Positions 33,332-41,669 of a DNA stretch of 64,000 nucleotides are shown here, piece by piece. This stretch comes from Hymenobacter negativus. Its GTDB lineage: Bacteria; Bacteroidota; Bacteroidia; Cytophagales; Hymenobacteraceae. The notes beneath the pieces are model-generated. The model searched no databases. It was not told where the DNA came from and saw only the letters and a program-made list of their open reading frames with translations. The stretch spans positions 806,001 through 870,000 of the forward strand of contig NZ_JAGETZ010000001.1 of NCBI RefSeq assembly GCF_017571495.1. Direction: 5' to 3'. Each line of letters opens with the position of its first letter. The stretch's first letter is position 1. Made by a program: the position numbers and the translations under genes.

Positions 33332-33682
33332 ATGCCCCTTACCTCCTTTGACTTTCAGCAGGCCCGCGTGAAGCAGGTCTTGTTTAAGTCGCGGCTGCGC
33401 TCGGTGCTCTACGGGGTACGCGAGGCCGAGCCGGCCCTCTTTTCCGTGGCCGAAAACCCGCTCGGCCAGTGGATTCAAACCGTTCTTAAGCCCCAAACTC
33501 CCGGCCAGTCCGCCGTACGCGAGCTAGAACAAGTGCTCCAGCAGATGCTGCGCACCGGCCAGGACCTGGCCACCCGCTACCAGCGCGGCCACCTCGAAGA
33601 AGCCCGGGCCGGCCTCGACCAGGTGAATAGCTATGCCGACCGCATCGAACGCCTGCTCACCGGCCTGGAACAAGCCGCCTAA
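33332..33682 (+). CDS. Small CZB-like helical protein lacking zinc ligands (copy 2)
   Basis: A 116-residue paralogue of the protein at 31525. The first 33 residues are almost identical in both protein and DNA (MPLTSFDFQQARVKQV onward), while the middle and end have diverged, so the duplication is recent or the 5' ends have undergone gene conversion. NPLGQW (residues 42-47) is kept; the lone histidine of copy 1 is arginine here. It follows the second PAS gene by 54 bp and ends 2 bp before a very long terminator-like palindrome. Confidence 0.7.
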   Translation: MPLTSFDFQQARVKQVLFKSRLRSVLYGVREAEPALFSVAENPLGQWIQTVLKPQTPGQSAVRELEQVLQQMLRTGQDLATRYQRGHLEEARAGLDQVNSYADRIERLLTGLEQAA

Positions 33683-33683
33683 C

Positions 33684-33761
33684 GAGCAGCGTTATTTATG
33701 CCAAAAAGAAGGCCCTGCTATAATTTGCAGGGCCTTCTTTTTGGCATAAATAACGCTGCTC
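33684..33761. terminator. Perfect 35-bp inverted repeat between convergent genes
   Basis: GAGCAGCGTTATTTATGCCA and fifteen more bases (33684-33718) are perfectly mirrored at 33727-33761 around TATAATTT. The GGCCCTGC core with A/T-rich outer parts makes it a strong bidirectional terminator. It starts at the end of the CZB-like gene. Confidence 0.85.
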
Positions 33762-33767
33762 AACTGG

Positions 33768-34535
33768 TTATAGATTGAATAGCTCGGCTGCGTTGCGGGT
33801 AGTAGCTTCGGCCACTTCTTCGGGGGGTTTGCCTAGCATTTCAGCTACGCGGCGCAACACCAGCGGCAGGTAAGCCGGCTCGTTGCGCTTGCCCCGGTGC
33901 GGCACGGGCGCCAGGTAGGGGCAGTCCGTTTCCAGCAGCAAATGCTCCAGGCCAATGCCGGGCAGCACTTTGTCGGCCCCGCCGTTTTTAAAGGTAGCCA
34001 CCCCACCAATCCCCAGCTTAAATCCCAGCCGGATAACCTGCTCCGCCTCTTCAGCCGAACCCGAGAAGCAGTGAAATACGCCCCGTAACGTGCCATCTTG
34101 GGCGGCTTCTACCAGGGCCACGGTTTCGGCAAAGGCCTCGCGGGTGTGCAGCACGATGGGCAGCTTGTGCTTTTTGGCCAGACTGAGTTGGATTTTTAGC
34201 GCTTCCTGTTGCTCGGCCAGCAAGGTTTTGTCCCAGTGCAGGTCCAGCCCAGCCTCGCCTACGGCCGCGAAGGGTCGGCGGTTCAGCCAGGTTTCTACCT
34301 CATACAGCTGCTGCTCGAAGCCGCGCGTGACCGAGCACGGGTGCAGCCCCATCATAGCAAAGCAGGTTTCCGGCGACTGAGCTTCCAGCTCCAGCATGGC
34401 GTTGATGCTGGAATGGTCAATATTGGGCATCACGATGGTGCGCACGCCGGCGTCCTGGGCACGGCGCAGCGCATCGAGCCGGTCGGCCTTAAATTGTTCG
34501 GAGTAGAGGTGGGCGTGCGAGTCGGTAATGTGCAT
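33768..34535 (-). CDS. TatD-family metal-dependent hydrolase
   Basis: A 255-residue TIM-barrel enzyme starting at ATG 34535 (MHITDSHAHLYSEQF). Metal ligands and motifs are DSHAHL, GLHPCSVTRG, GEAGLDLHWDKT, LPIVLHTRE, FHCFSG and LLLETDCPYLAP. The family has 3'-5' nuclease or esterase activity and is implicated in DNA repair and quality control; the exact substrate here is uncertain. Length is normal. It converges on the PAS/CZB cluster and is divergent from the ferredoxin gene. Confidence 0.93.
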   Translation of the reverse strand: MHITDSHAHLYSEQFKADRLDALRRAQDAGVRTIVMPNIDHSSINAMLELEAQSPETCFAMMGLHPCSVTRGFEQQLYEVETWLNRRPFAAVGEAGLDLHWDKTLLAEQQEALKIQLSLAKKHKLPIVLHTREAFAETVALVEAAQDGTLRGVFHCFSGSAEEAEQVIRLGFKLGIGGVATFKNGGADKVLPGIGLEHLLLETDCPYLAPVPHRGKRNEPAYLPLVLRRVAEMLGKPPEEVAEATTRNAAELFNL

Positions 34536-34586
34536 GGCAATGGTTTGAAGCTGCAAAGGTCGGGCGCGGCAGCACAATCAGCGCGG

Positions 34587-34621
34587 TTTTGGTCGGTGAA
34601 AGCTCCCAGTTAGTAATTTCG
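34587..34621 (+). promoter_or_regulatory. Promoter of the ferredoxin gene
   Basis: TTTTGG (34587-34592) and TAATTTCG (34614-34621) give a -33/-7 pair with about 21-nt spacing, one mismatch from TAnnTTTG. The ATG at 34676 is 54 nt downstream. Confidence 0.45.
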
Positions 34622-34675
34622 CGCCCTTGGAAAGTAGCTTTGGGCTGTTTGTGAAATCCTTCCTCGCCCAACCCC

Positions 34676-35026
34676 ATGGCCATCTTCATAACCAGCGACT
34701 GCATTCAGTGCGGCGCCTGTGAGCCGGAATGCCCTAACAATGCCATTTATGAGCAAGGCGCGACCTGGCGTTGGGCCGATGGCACCACCTTGCAAGCCGT
34801 TGCCAACACCGATGGGGAGGTTGAGTTGGCCTTGCTCCCGCATGCTCCACTGTCGGAAATAGATTTTTACATCGTGCCAGGCAAGTGCACCGAGTGCGTC
34901 GGCTTTCACGAAGAGCCCCAATGCGCCGTAGTGTGCCCCGTGGATTGCTGTGTGGACGACCCCGACCACCGCGAAACCCGCGAACTGCTTCTGGCCCGCA
35001 AGGAGCAGCTTCATGCGGCGGCTTAG
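34676..35026 (+). CDS. 4Fe-4S dicluster ferredoxin, YfhL-like
   Basis: A 116-residue cytoplasmic electron carrier with two cluster motifs: CIQCGACEPECP near the N terminus and CTECVGFHEEPQCAVVCPVDC near residue 73. The unusual spacing of the second motif (CxxC then a long loop, then CxxxCP) is typical of the Alvin-type ferredoxins that include YfhL. Partner enzymes are not identifiable here. It is monocistronic, with a promoter upstream. Confidence 0.93.
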   Translation: MAIFITSDCIQCGACEPECPNNAIYEQGATWRWADGTTLQAVANTDGEVELALLPHAPLSEIDFYIVPGKCTECVGFHEEPQCAVVCPVDCCVDDPDHRETRELLLARKEQLHAAA

Positions 35027-35056
35027 CCCATAATGTACTTCTTGTAATCCAGTATA

Positions 35057-36175
35057 TCACTGATAACGTCTCCCCTTCCATATCACGGCCCCGCCGCGGA
35101 GCTGAAAGGCCAGAATGGCGCCGGTAATGGCCAGGGTGTACAACTCAAACAGCGGCAGCAGCCACCAGCGCAGCCGCACCCCGGCCCGCCAATGAGCCAG
35201 CCCCGCCAGTGTGCCCTGCACCAGCACCTTCGCGCCCCAGATGCCCAGCGCCAGCCCCGGCCCAGCCCAAAAGGCCACGCCCACCAGCGCCGGCCAGAAG
35301 CCACTGAAAAACAGCAGCTCCAGCCGCAGCCGCAACGGCAAGCCCGCCACGCCGCGCAGCCAGCGCTGCCGCTGCCGCAATAGCGCCGACCAGGTGGGCA
35401 TCGGCAATGAGTCGGCTCGCACTTGGGCGTTAAAAACCTGCCGGAAGCCAAAACCGGCCGCCAGCACGGCCTGAAACAGCGCGAAATCCTCCGTCACGGA
35501 GAAGGGCAAGGCCTCGTAACCGCCTGTGACTTCGTAGGCGGCGCGGGTCACGAGCATGTTGTTGCCCATGGCCGTTACGGGGCGCCCCAGGTCGCTCACC
35601 ACTTGCACCATGCTCAGCGACAGCAGCCAGTCGATGCCTTGCAGCCGATGAAACAGGCGGGACCCATCCACAGCCGTGATGCCCGTGACGGTGCCCACCC
35701 CGGGCGCGGCGTGCGCCAGCACCGCCTCTATCCAGGTCGTAGGCAGACTGATATCGGCATCGGTAATAAAGAAAAAGTTAGTAGTTGCTAGTCGCGCCAG
35801 ATGCGCCAGCACATTGGCCTTGCCCCGCGCCTGGCCTAGCATTTCGGTGATGGGAATAACCCGGAAATGGCCCGCGAAGCCCTGCATCGCAGCCTCCGCC
35901 ACAGTGGCTGTGCGGTCGGTGCTGGCATCATCGCCCACCAGTATTTCCAGTAGCTCAGCCGGGTAGTTCAGCTGCCGCAGGCTGGCCAGGCAGCGGGGCA
36001 GCGCCATTTCTTCATCACGGGCTGCGATGAGAATACTCACGCGCGGCAACGGCACAGGCAGTGGCCCCGTCAGGCTGGCCCCGCTTCGGCTGCCGAAGCG
36101 CCACGCCGTGTAGGCCATGCCCAACAGCCACAACGCCAGAAATCCCACCATCAGCAGCAGCCATATAGTACTCAC
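35057..36175 (-). CDS. Family 2 glycosyltransferase, membrane-anchored
   Basis: A 372-residue inverting glycosyltransferase with an N-terminal membrane helix (MSTIWLLLMVGFLALWLLGM) and two to three C-terminal helices. GT-A motifs are VSILIAARDEE, EILVGDDASTDRT, FFITDADISLP and the QxxRW-like RQRQRWLRG, as in chain-building or N-acetylglucosamine-adding enzymes. Its start overlaps the deacetylase gene end by 4 bp (ATGA), so both are one transcript. The pairing suggests synthesis and deacetylation of a surface glycan. Confidence 0.88.
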   Translation of the reverse strand: MSTIWLLLMVGFLALWLLGMAYTAWRFGSRSGASLTGPLPVPLPRVSILIAARDEEMALPRCLASLRQLNYPAELLEILVGDDASTDRTATVAEAAMQGFAGHFRVIPITEMLGQARGKANVLAHLARLATTNFFFITDADISLPTTWIEAVLAHAAPGVGTVTGITAVDGSRLFHRLQGIDWLLSLSMVQVVSDLGRPVTAMGNNMLVTRAAYEVTGGYEALPFSVTEDFALFQAVLAAGFGFRQVFNAQVRADSLPMPTWSALLRQRQRWLRGVAGLPLRLRLELLFFSGFWPALVGVAFWAGPGLALGIWGAKVLVQGTLAGLAHWRAGVRLRWWLLPLFELYTLAITGAILAFQLRGGAVIWKGRRYQ

Positions 36176-36849
36176 AATGCGCAGAATTGAAAGCCCTGCT
36201 CGGCGAAGTGTGCCAACAGGCGCGGCAGCACGAACCGCAGCCGCGCACTGGCCTTGCGGCTATCGTGAAACACCACGATGTCGCCGGCCCGCACGGCAGC
36301 CAAGGCAAACCGCAGGCAGTTTTCGGGGCTGAGCGCGGGGTCGTAGTCGCGGGTGAGGGCCGACCACATGATGAGGCGAAAATCAGCCTTCAGGGCGGGG
36401 AGCAAGGGCCAGGTCAGGCGGCCGTAGGGCGGACGAAATAGGGGCTTAGCCACCGATTCAGCCAGCCCTACGCCGGCCAGTACCTGCTGGCACCGGGCAG
36501 CTTCGGCCAGGTAGTCGGGGTGGGCAGTAGCCCAGGCACTGCGGTGGTGGTAGGTATGGTTGCCAAGACGATGCCCGGCTGCCAAGGCGGCACGGGCAAT
36601 ATCAGGGTAGCGCTCCACATTTTCGCCCACGCAGAAAAACGACGCCTTTGCGTTGTAAAGCGCCAATTGTTCCAGCACCCAGGGCGTTTCTTCGGGAATG
36701 GGGCCGTCGTCGAAAGTCAGGTAGAGCACCGGAGCGCCGGTGGGGGTACGGCGCGGGCCGGTCCATTCGCAGCCAGGTAGCAAGGCGTGCAACAGCCGGG
36801 GCGGGCGGGTAAGCAGCGCCGCTTCGAGCCAGGCATTTACCGTTGGCAT
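36172..36849 (-). CDS. Polysaccharide deacetylase (NodB-like, CE4)
   Basis: A 225-residue enzyme with the CE4 motifs LTFDDGPIPEET (motif 1, metal-binding aspartates), HRLGNHTYHHRS (motif 2, HxxxH ligands), RPPYGRL (motif 3) and IVFHDSR (motif 5). It should remove N-acetyl groups from a polysaccharide. There is no clear signal peptide, so the location is uncertain, cytoplasmic or membrane-associated. It overlaps both the upstream unknown gene (1 nt) and the downstream glycosyltransferase (4 nt), a tight operon. Confidence 0.88.
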   Translation of the reverse strand: MPTVNAWLEAALLTRPPRLLHALLPGCEWTGPRRTPTGAPVLYLTFDDGPIPEETPWVLEQLALYNAKASFFCVGENVERYPDIARAALAAGHRLGNHTYHHRSAWATAHPDYLAEAARCQQVLAGVGLAESVAKPLFRPPYGRLTWPLLPALKADFRLIMWSALTRDYDPALSPENCLRFALAAVRAGDIVVFHDSRKASARLRFVLPRLLAHFAEQGFQFCAL

Positions 36850-37394
36850 CAGAAACGTACCACGCGCATGAAGGGCACAGTGGTATCGGGCAACGGGCCA
36901 AGCACGGCAGCCAGTATTTCCAGGAAGGCGTCAGCGGTGTTGGGCTGGCCGCCCGCGGGTCCACGGCCCAGATGCCGGTGCACGTCGCCGGCCCACTCCC
37001 CCACCACGGTGGGCGTGCCAGCTGGCCCGCTCAGACCCAAGGTGGCTTCGAGAGTGAAATAGCGCGGGCGCTTTTCCTCGGCTTCGGTTTCGGCCGGCTC
37101 ATCTTCCTCTTCGTAGATGAGGGCCGAGAAATGGGCCTCCATGGTGGCTTGTGGGGCCGGTAGGTGCAGCAGGGCCGCCACACGGCCAGCTACTTCGTGC
37201 CAGCTCAGGCGCAGGCCCCGGGGTGCCACCCGGTCGGCCAGGGGCAGGTTTTCGGCGGCCTTGTCCCACACATAGTGCAGCAGTTCCTTGGCCAGGTACG
37301 GGTCGCTCAGCTCGCGGCGCACCGACAACGGCCGGCGCCACGCCAATTGCGGCAATAGCACATGCGTAAAATTGTAGGGATGCGAACGGGCCAT
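36849..37394 (-). CDS. Hypothetical protein in a glycan operon
   Basis: A 181-residue soluble protein, not recognised. It begins MARSHPYNFTHVLLPQLAWRRP, contains an acidic patch EEEDEPAETEAEEKRP and ends in ILAAVLGPLPDTTVPFMRVV. No signal peptide or membrane helix. It overlaps the deacetylase start by one base (TGATG), which implies coupled translation, so it probably serves the same pathway. Bacteroidota often have such conserved unknowns beside polysaccharide genes. Confidence 0.7.
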   Translation of the reverse strand: MARSHPYNFTHVLLPQLAWRRPLSVRRELSDPYLAKELLHYVWDKAAENLPLADRVAPRGLRLSWHEVAGRVAALLHLPAPQATMEAHFSALIYEEEDEPAETEAEEKRPRYFTLEATLGLSGPAGTPTVVGEWAGDVHRHLGRGPAGGQPNTADAFLEILAAVLGPLPDTTVPFMRVVRF

Positions 37395-37444
37395 AACAGC
37401 AGCAAAAGTACGGACGCGGCGCTAAGTGCGGAACGATAAAACGC

Positions 37445-38923
37445 TTACTCCTCTTTCAGCGCCGGAGCTTCTTTCAGCCAGGAGTCGGCCCGAACCAGCA
37501 GGGCGAGGCAGATGAAGAACACCGGCCCAATCTTATCTACTTCCACCAGCTCATTCAGCGTGAGGTGAAACACGATGACGACGAACGAAAGCAGCGCGGC
37601 CAGCACCACACGCCGCACTTCGGGGTGCTGGCGCGAGCGGTGATAGAGGTTTTCGCCCGCCAGCAGCGCCGTGGCAATGAGCGTGACGAACAGCAGAAAG
37701 CCCGGCAGCCCCTGCTCGGCCAGTTGCAGCAGAAAGTAGTTGTGGGTGGTCGATTTCTCGGGATTGTCGCTCACGTAGGTACGGAAGCTCCTCACCGTGT
37801 AGCGCTTATACTCCGGGTAGAAGGTAGCCGCTCCGCTGCCGGTCAGGGGCTTGTCGCCAATCATGCGGGCAGCGGCTACCCAGCGATAGATGCGCTCCAT
37901 GCCCGAAACGTCCTGCATTTTGTAGGTAGCCTCCAGGTGCTTCTCGAAGTTCTTGCCGTTGAACACCGTGCGCTCGTAGTTGGGAGCGTACTCCATGTAC
38001 CGGTCGCCGGTCACCACATACGCCACGCCCAGCACTGTACTCACGGCAACCGTCAGCAGCAGCACCTTGGTCAGGCGCAGGCGCATCACCCAATAAAACA
38101 GGCCCGCAATCGGTATCGAAAGAATGGAAGCACGGGTGAACGACGTGAGCAGCCCGAACAACAGGATGCCCAGTGCAATGCGCCAAACCAGCCGAGCCGT
38201 CAGGTTTTGTGTGGCCCGCATGGCGTACCACACAAACGGTACCAGCAGTGCCAGCATAGTGGCATAAATGACGTGGTTGCGAAAAAACGGGTGCAGCGCC
38301 CAGTTGATTTTGGCAAAGCTGAAGCCATCGGTGGCATGGCGGCTCACTACATACAGCACGCTCAGGCAGGCTCCGGTGGTGTATAGCACCACGAAGCGCC
38401 AGGCATCCTTCGGCTGCCGCACAATGAGCAAAGTCCCCAGCAGAAAGGGCGTGATATACCAACCTTTAGCCAGCAAATATTTGAAGGACTTGAGCTTATC
38501 AACCGAAAAAATCGTATCGATAGCCGTCCACAGCACCATCAGGGCCAGAATAACCAGTAGCGGGTGCACCCATTCCCGGCGTGGCAGGTGGCCGGCTCCC
38601 AGCATGAGAGCGCCGGCCACGCAGGCCGTGAGCGCCAACATCAATGGCTCGGAAGGCACGTCCATGCTCAACCCACCAAACAGGCTGATTTCCTGCGTGA
38701 AGGGTAATAGGAAAAATAATGTGTAGTAAATCCAGCGCCACTCCACCAGGGCCACCGTCAGGCCTACGGCCAGCACGGCAGGCAGCAGCAGCGCCGGCAT
38801 CTCGGCCAGTGCGGCTGCGGCTCCGCCCAGCAGCAGCAGCGCCACAAAGCCCATAAACAGCAGTTGCGGTCCTTCCAACGACCGCCACCACTGGCCCAGG
38901 CGCTCGTTCACGGACGGATTCAC
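37445..38923 (-). CDS. O-antigen ligase-like membrane protein
   Basis: A 492-residue protein with about 11-12 predicted transmembrane helices and a large periplasmic loop near residues 295-390 (RYMEYAPNYERTVF, GSGAATFYPEYKRY, STTHNYFLLQLAEQGLPGF). The THNYxLxxLAExG pattern is the Wzy/WaaL signature. It should join glycan units to a lipid or protein carrier, or polymerise a repeat unit. Its start overlaps the chain-length gene end by four bases. Confidence 0.88.
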   Translation of the reverse strand: MNPSVNERLGQWWRSLEGPQLLFMGFVALLLLGGAAAALAEMPALLLPAVLAVGLTVALVEWRWIYYTLFFLLPFTQEISLFGGLSMDVPSEPLMLALTACVAGALMLGAGHLPRREWVHPLLVILALMVLWTAIDTIFSVDKLKSFKYLLAKGWYITPFLLGTLLIVRQPKDAWRFVVLYTTGACLSVLYVVSRHATDGFSFAKINWALHPFFRNHVIYATMLALLVPFVWYAMRATQNLTARLVWRIALGILLFGLLTSFTRASILSIPIAGLFYWVMRLRLTKVLLLTVAVSTVLGVAYVVTGDRYMEYAPNYERTVFNGKNFEKHLEATYKMQDVSGMERIYRWVAAARMIGDKPLTGSGAATFYPEYKRYTVRSFRTYVSDNPEKSTTHNYFLLQLAEQGLPGFLLFVTLIATALLAGENLYHRSRQHPEVRRVVLAALLSFVVIVFHLTLNELVEVDKIGPVFFICLALLVRADSWLKEAPALKEE

Positions 38924-39987
38924 GCGGGGCGGACGGCGGTGGGCCGGTTATGACGGTACAACTCCAGCAGCGCGATGAACACCACCGACAGCGCAAAAGT
39001 CAGCAGCATCGAGCCCAGCACAATAAGTGAACGCACCGGCTTAAATTTTCGGGTAGCCGGATACGCCTTCTGTACCAGGTACAGGCTTGAAATCCGTCCT
39101 TTAATACTCAGTTCAGCAGTCTCATAAGCCGAACGGGCCCCGATGAGGCGGGATTGCAAGTCGGCTACGCGGGTCGTGAACATCGACAGCGAGTCAGCGC
39201 CCTGCACGTAACGCTCCAGATTGATGAGGTTGCCGCCGTCAGCCCGGGTTAGGCCTCGCAGCATCCGCTTGAGGCCGGCCACATCGCCGCCGCTTGCTTC
39301 GGCCTTGCGCAGAGCGGCTTCCGTCTCGATGAGTTGCTTCACCATGTAGCGGCCCTGCATTTCGAGCCCGAAGATGCCGTAGCGGTGGCGGGCCCCAACC
39401 AGTTCGCGGCGGCTGCGCTCGTAGTTGGTGCTCAGGTACTCGTAGCGTTGGCGATAGAGGTTTAGCACCTGACGGCGGTTTTCCAACGTCAGCTGCTGGT
39501 TTACCGAGTCGATGACCTGCACCAGCGTATTGGCTATCTGCGCCGCTATATTTTTATCCTTATCACTGAAGGTAAGCTCAATGGCATCGCGCTCATTGTG
39601 CACAATGCTCAGGTTGCTAGTAAATTCGCTCAGTACAGAGTTATCAGCAACATCGTCGCCTGGCGCGCCGGCCTTGTAGTGCTTATGAAGATTAAACTTC
39701 TTGATAACCAGCTCAGCAACCGGCTGCGATTCGCCGATGGTGATGGCCCGATCCAAGTCTTCCGCCCGACCGCTGAGCTCCAGCTTGCCGCCGTCAACCA
39801 GGCGGTCGGGGTCGGTGGTCTGCGGGTTGGTGGGGATGAAAATGGCGGTGGAGCGGTATACGTTGGGCATCAGCAGCGCCACGATAACACTCACAATAGC
39901 AGCAAGTACTACGGCCCCGGCTACAAAGTATTTCCAGCGGTTGATAATGGGCCCCAGGCCCACCAGCGAGAAAGAAGGTGTTGACAT
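38920..39987 (-). CDS. Wzz-like polysaccharide chain-length determinant
   Basis: A 355-residue protein from ATG 39987 (MSTPSFSLVGLGPI) with a transmembrane helix near each end (YFVAGAVVLAAIVSVIVALL, and a helix at about 330-350 followed by ELYRHN) and a long periplasmic coil (RQRYEYLSTNYERSRRELVG, ALRKAEASGGDV). The N-terminal YRSTAIFIP is the Wzz motif. It regulates polymer length with the adjacent ligase/polymerase. It is divergent from the flippase gene. Confidence 0.88.
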   Translation of the reverse strand: MSTPSFSLVGLGPIINRWKYFVAGAVVLAAIVSVIVALLMPNVYRSTAIFIPTNPQTTDPDRLVDGGKLELSGRAEDLDRAITIGESQPVAELVIKKFNLHKHYKAGAPGDDVADNSVLSEFTSNLSIVHNERDAIELTFSDKDKNIAAQIANTLVQVIDSVNQQLTLENRRQVLNLYRQRYEYLSTNYERSRRELVGARHRYGIFGLEMQGRYMVKQLIETEAALRKAEASGGDVAGLKRMLRGLTRADGGNLINLERYVQGADSLSMFTTRVADLQSRLIGARSAYETAELSIKGRISSLYLVQKAYPATRKFKPVRSLIVLGSMLLTFALSVVFIALLELYRHNRPTAVRPA

Positions 39988-40115
39988 AAAAACGAAAAAG
40001 GCACCCATATCCCCGCTCGTAATTTGAAAGGCGCAGGAACGGGATGAGGGCAGGCAAAGATAGCCGAAAAATGGCCCCGGTACGGTAATTTCGGCGGCTG
40101 GCCCGGCCCATTGTG

Positions 40116-40123
40116 TAGCTTTG
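40116..40123 (+). promoter_or_regulatory. -7 box of the flippase gene
   Basis: TAGCTTTG, an exact TAnnTTTG match. It overlaps the TTG at 40121 that opens the longest flippase frame, so the true start is probably further downstream. Confidence 0.6.
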
Positions 40124-41608
40124 CGCTCCCCAACGCGGCGCGCTGGGATTTATTTCGGTTTTAGCCTCTTCGTCAGCATCAAACGGTTTTTCGGCAATAT
40201 CAGCTTCGTCGTCCTGCTCAACCTGCTGGTGAAACCCGGCTGGGTCGTGGTCGAAAACCTGGTGCAGGACCAGCTCGGGCATGCCACCTTTGGCCTTATA
40301 GCCGCCCTTTCGGCTTTGGCAATGGTAGTGGCCGCTATTTCCGACTTGGGCCTGACGCCCTACGCCGTGCAGCGCGTGGCCGCCGAGCCCAGCTTCATGG
40401 CCGAAACCTTTCCCACCCTGCTGCCCCTGCGTGGTGCGCTCAATTTTGTAGCCTTGGCCGCTATGCTCCTGGCAGGTTACCTATGGGGCTATCGGGGGCC
40501 CGAGCTGCTGCTGCTGCTGGCTGTGGGCACGGCACTGCTACTAGCGCAATACGGCCAGTTTTTACGCGGCACGCTGCAAGCGCATCAAAAGTTTAATACC
40601 GATGCCGTGCTCTCGGTAGTGGAGAAATTCCTGTTGCTCGGCGCCGTGCTGGTCCTCATCCCGGTGGGCCTCACGCTGCCGCGCTACGTCGGCGTGAGGC
40701 TGGGCGCGGCAGTATTTACCACCGTACTGCTCTACGGGTTGATGACGCGTTTTTTTGGCCGCGTTAGATACCGCTGGCATGGCCCGCTGGCGCGTACTGC
40801 GCTGCGAGCCAGCATGCCCTTTGCCCTCATGACCCTGCTCTACGGGGTCAATGAACGCATTGATATGCTGATGCTTGAGCGCCTGGCCTCCCCCACCGAG
40901 GCCGGCTATTACACGGGTGCCTACCGCTGGGTCGATGCCGTGATGATGTATGCCTGGACGGTGCTGCCGCTGTTTTTTGCCAAGTTTGCCAGCGTGCCAA
41001 AAGATGCCGGCGCTCAGCGCCAGTTGCTCTGGTTTGGGCAGCGCGTGGTCACGCTGCCCATGCTCTTCGTCGTGGCTTTCATCCTCTTCCGGGGCGAGGT
41101 CGTATTCTGGCAGTTCAGCCATAGCAGCCCGGCCGAAATTGCACGCATGACCCTGTGTCTGAAGATACTGTTCATCAACGTACTAGTACACGCCTTATTT
41201 GCCATTTATAGCACCTTGCTCACCAGTACCACTCACGAGCGCGCCGTAAGCTGGTTGGTGGCCCTCAGCATCATTCTAAACGTGGGCCTGAACGTGGTGT
41301 TCTTACCGCGTTTCGGCGCCGTTGCTGCTTCGGTCGATACGCTTGTATGCGCGGCGGCGGTATCGGTAGGCTACCTGGTGCTGGTGAGCCGGCGCACGGG
41401 CGTGGGTGTGCCATTCCGGCTACTGGCGCGGCTGCTGCTGGCGTTTGGGCTGCTGTGCGGCGTGTGGTTTGGGCTGCAATACGGCTTGTACCTGAGTTGG
41501 TGGCTGGAATCAGGCATCATGGCCGTGGTTTTTGGGTTGATTGTGCTGGGAACCGGCTTGGTGCGCCAGAGCGAAATCAGCCAGCTGCTGCCAGGAAAAA
41601 AATCATGA
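40121..41608 (+). CDS. Polysaccharide flippase, MATE/MVF-type (Wzx-like)
   Basis: A protein of up to 495 residues with about 14 transmembrane helices, typical of Wzx lipid-linked glycan flippases (LNLLVKPGWVVVENLVQDQL, FALMTLLYGVNERIDMLMLE, FVVAFILFRGEVVFW). It should export undecaprenyl-linked units for the neighbouring ligase. The start is uncertain: the only canonical upstream start is TTG 40121, which lies inside a perfect -7 box. Non-canonical ATT 40148, or an initiation close to SIKRFFGNISF, may be used. Divergent from the chain-length gene and 61 bp before the glycosyltransferase gene. Confidence 0.85.
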   Translation: MRSPTRRAGIYFGFSLFVSIKRFFGNISFVVLLNLLVKPGWVVVENLVQDQLGHATFGLIAALSALAMVVAAISDLGLTPYAVQRVAAEPSFMAETFPTLLPLRGALNFVALAAMLLAGYLWGYRGPELLLLLAVGTALLLAQYGQFLRGTLQAHQKFNTDAVLSVVEKFLLLGAVLVLIPVGLTLPRYVGVRLGAAVFTTVLLYGLMTRFFGRVRYRWHGPLARTALRASMPFALMTLLYGVNERIDMLMLERLASPTEAGYYTGAYRWVDAVMMYAWTVLPLFFAKFASVPKDAGAQRQLLWFGQRVVTLPMLFVVAFILFRGEVVFWQFSHSSPAEIARMTLCLKILFINVLVHALFAIYSTLLTSTTHERAVSWLVALSIILNVGLNVVFLPRFGAVAASVDTLVCAAAVSVGYLVLVSRRTGVGVPFRLLARLLLAFGLLCGVWFGLQYGLYLSWWLESGIMAVVFGLIVLGTGLVRQSEISQLLPGKKS

Positions 41609-41669
41609 CGCCCCTAAAAGCCGTTCTGGTTTCCTAATCCGATTAACCTGCTAAAACCCTGCGTTTGCG

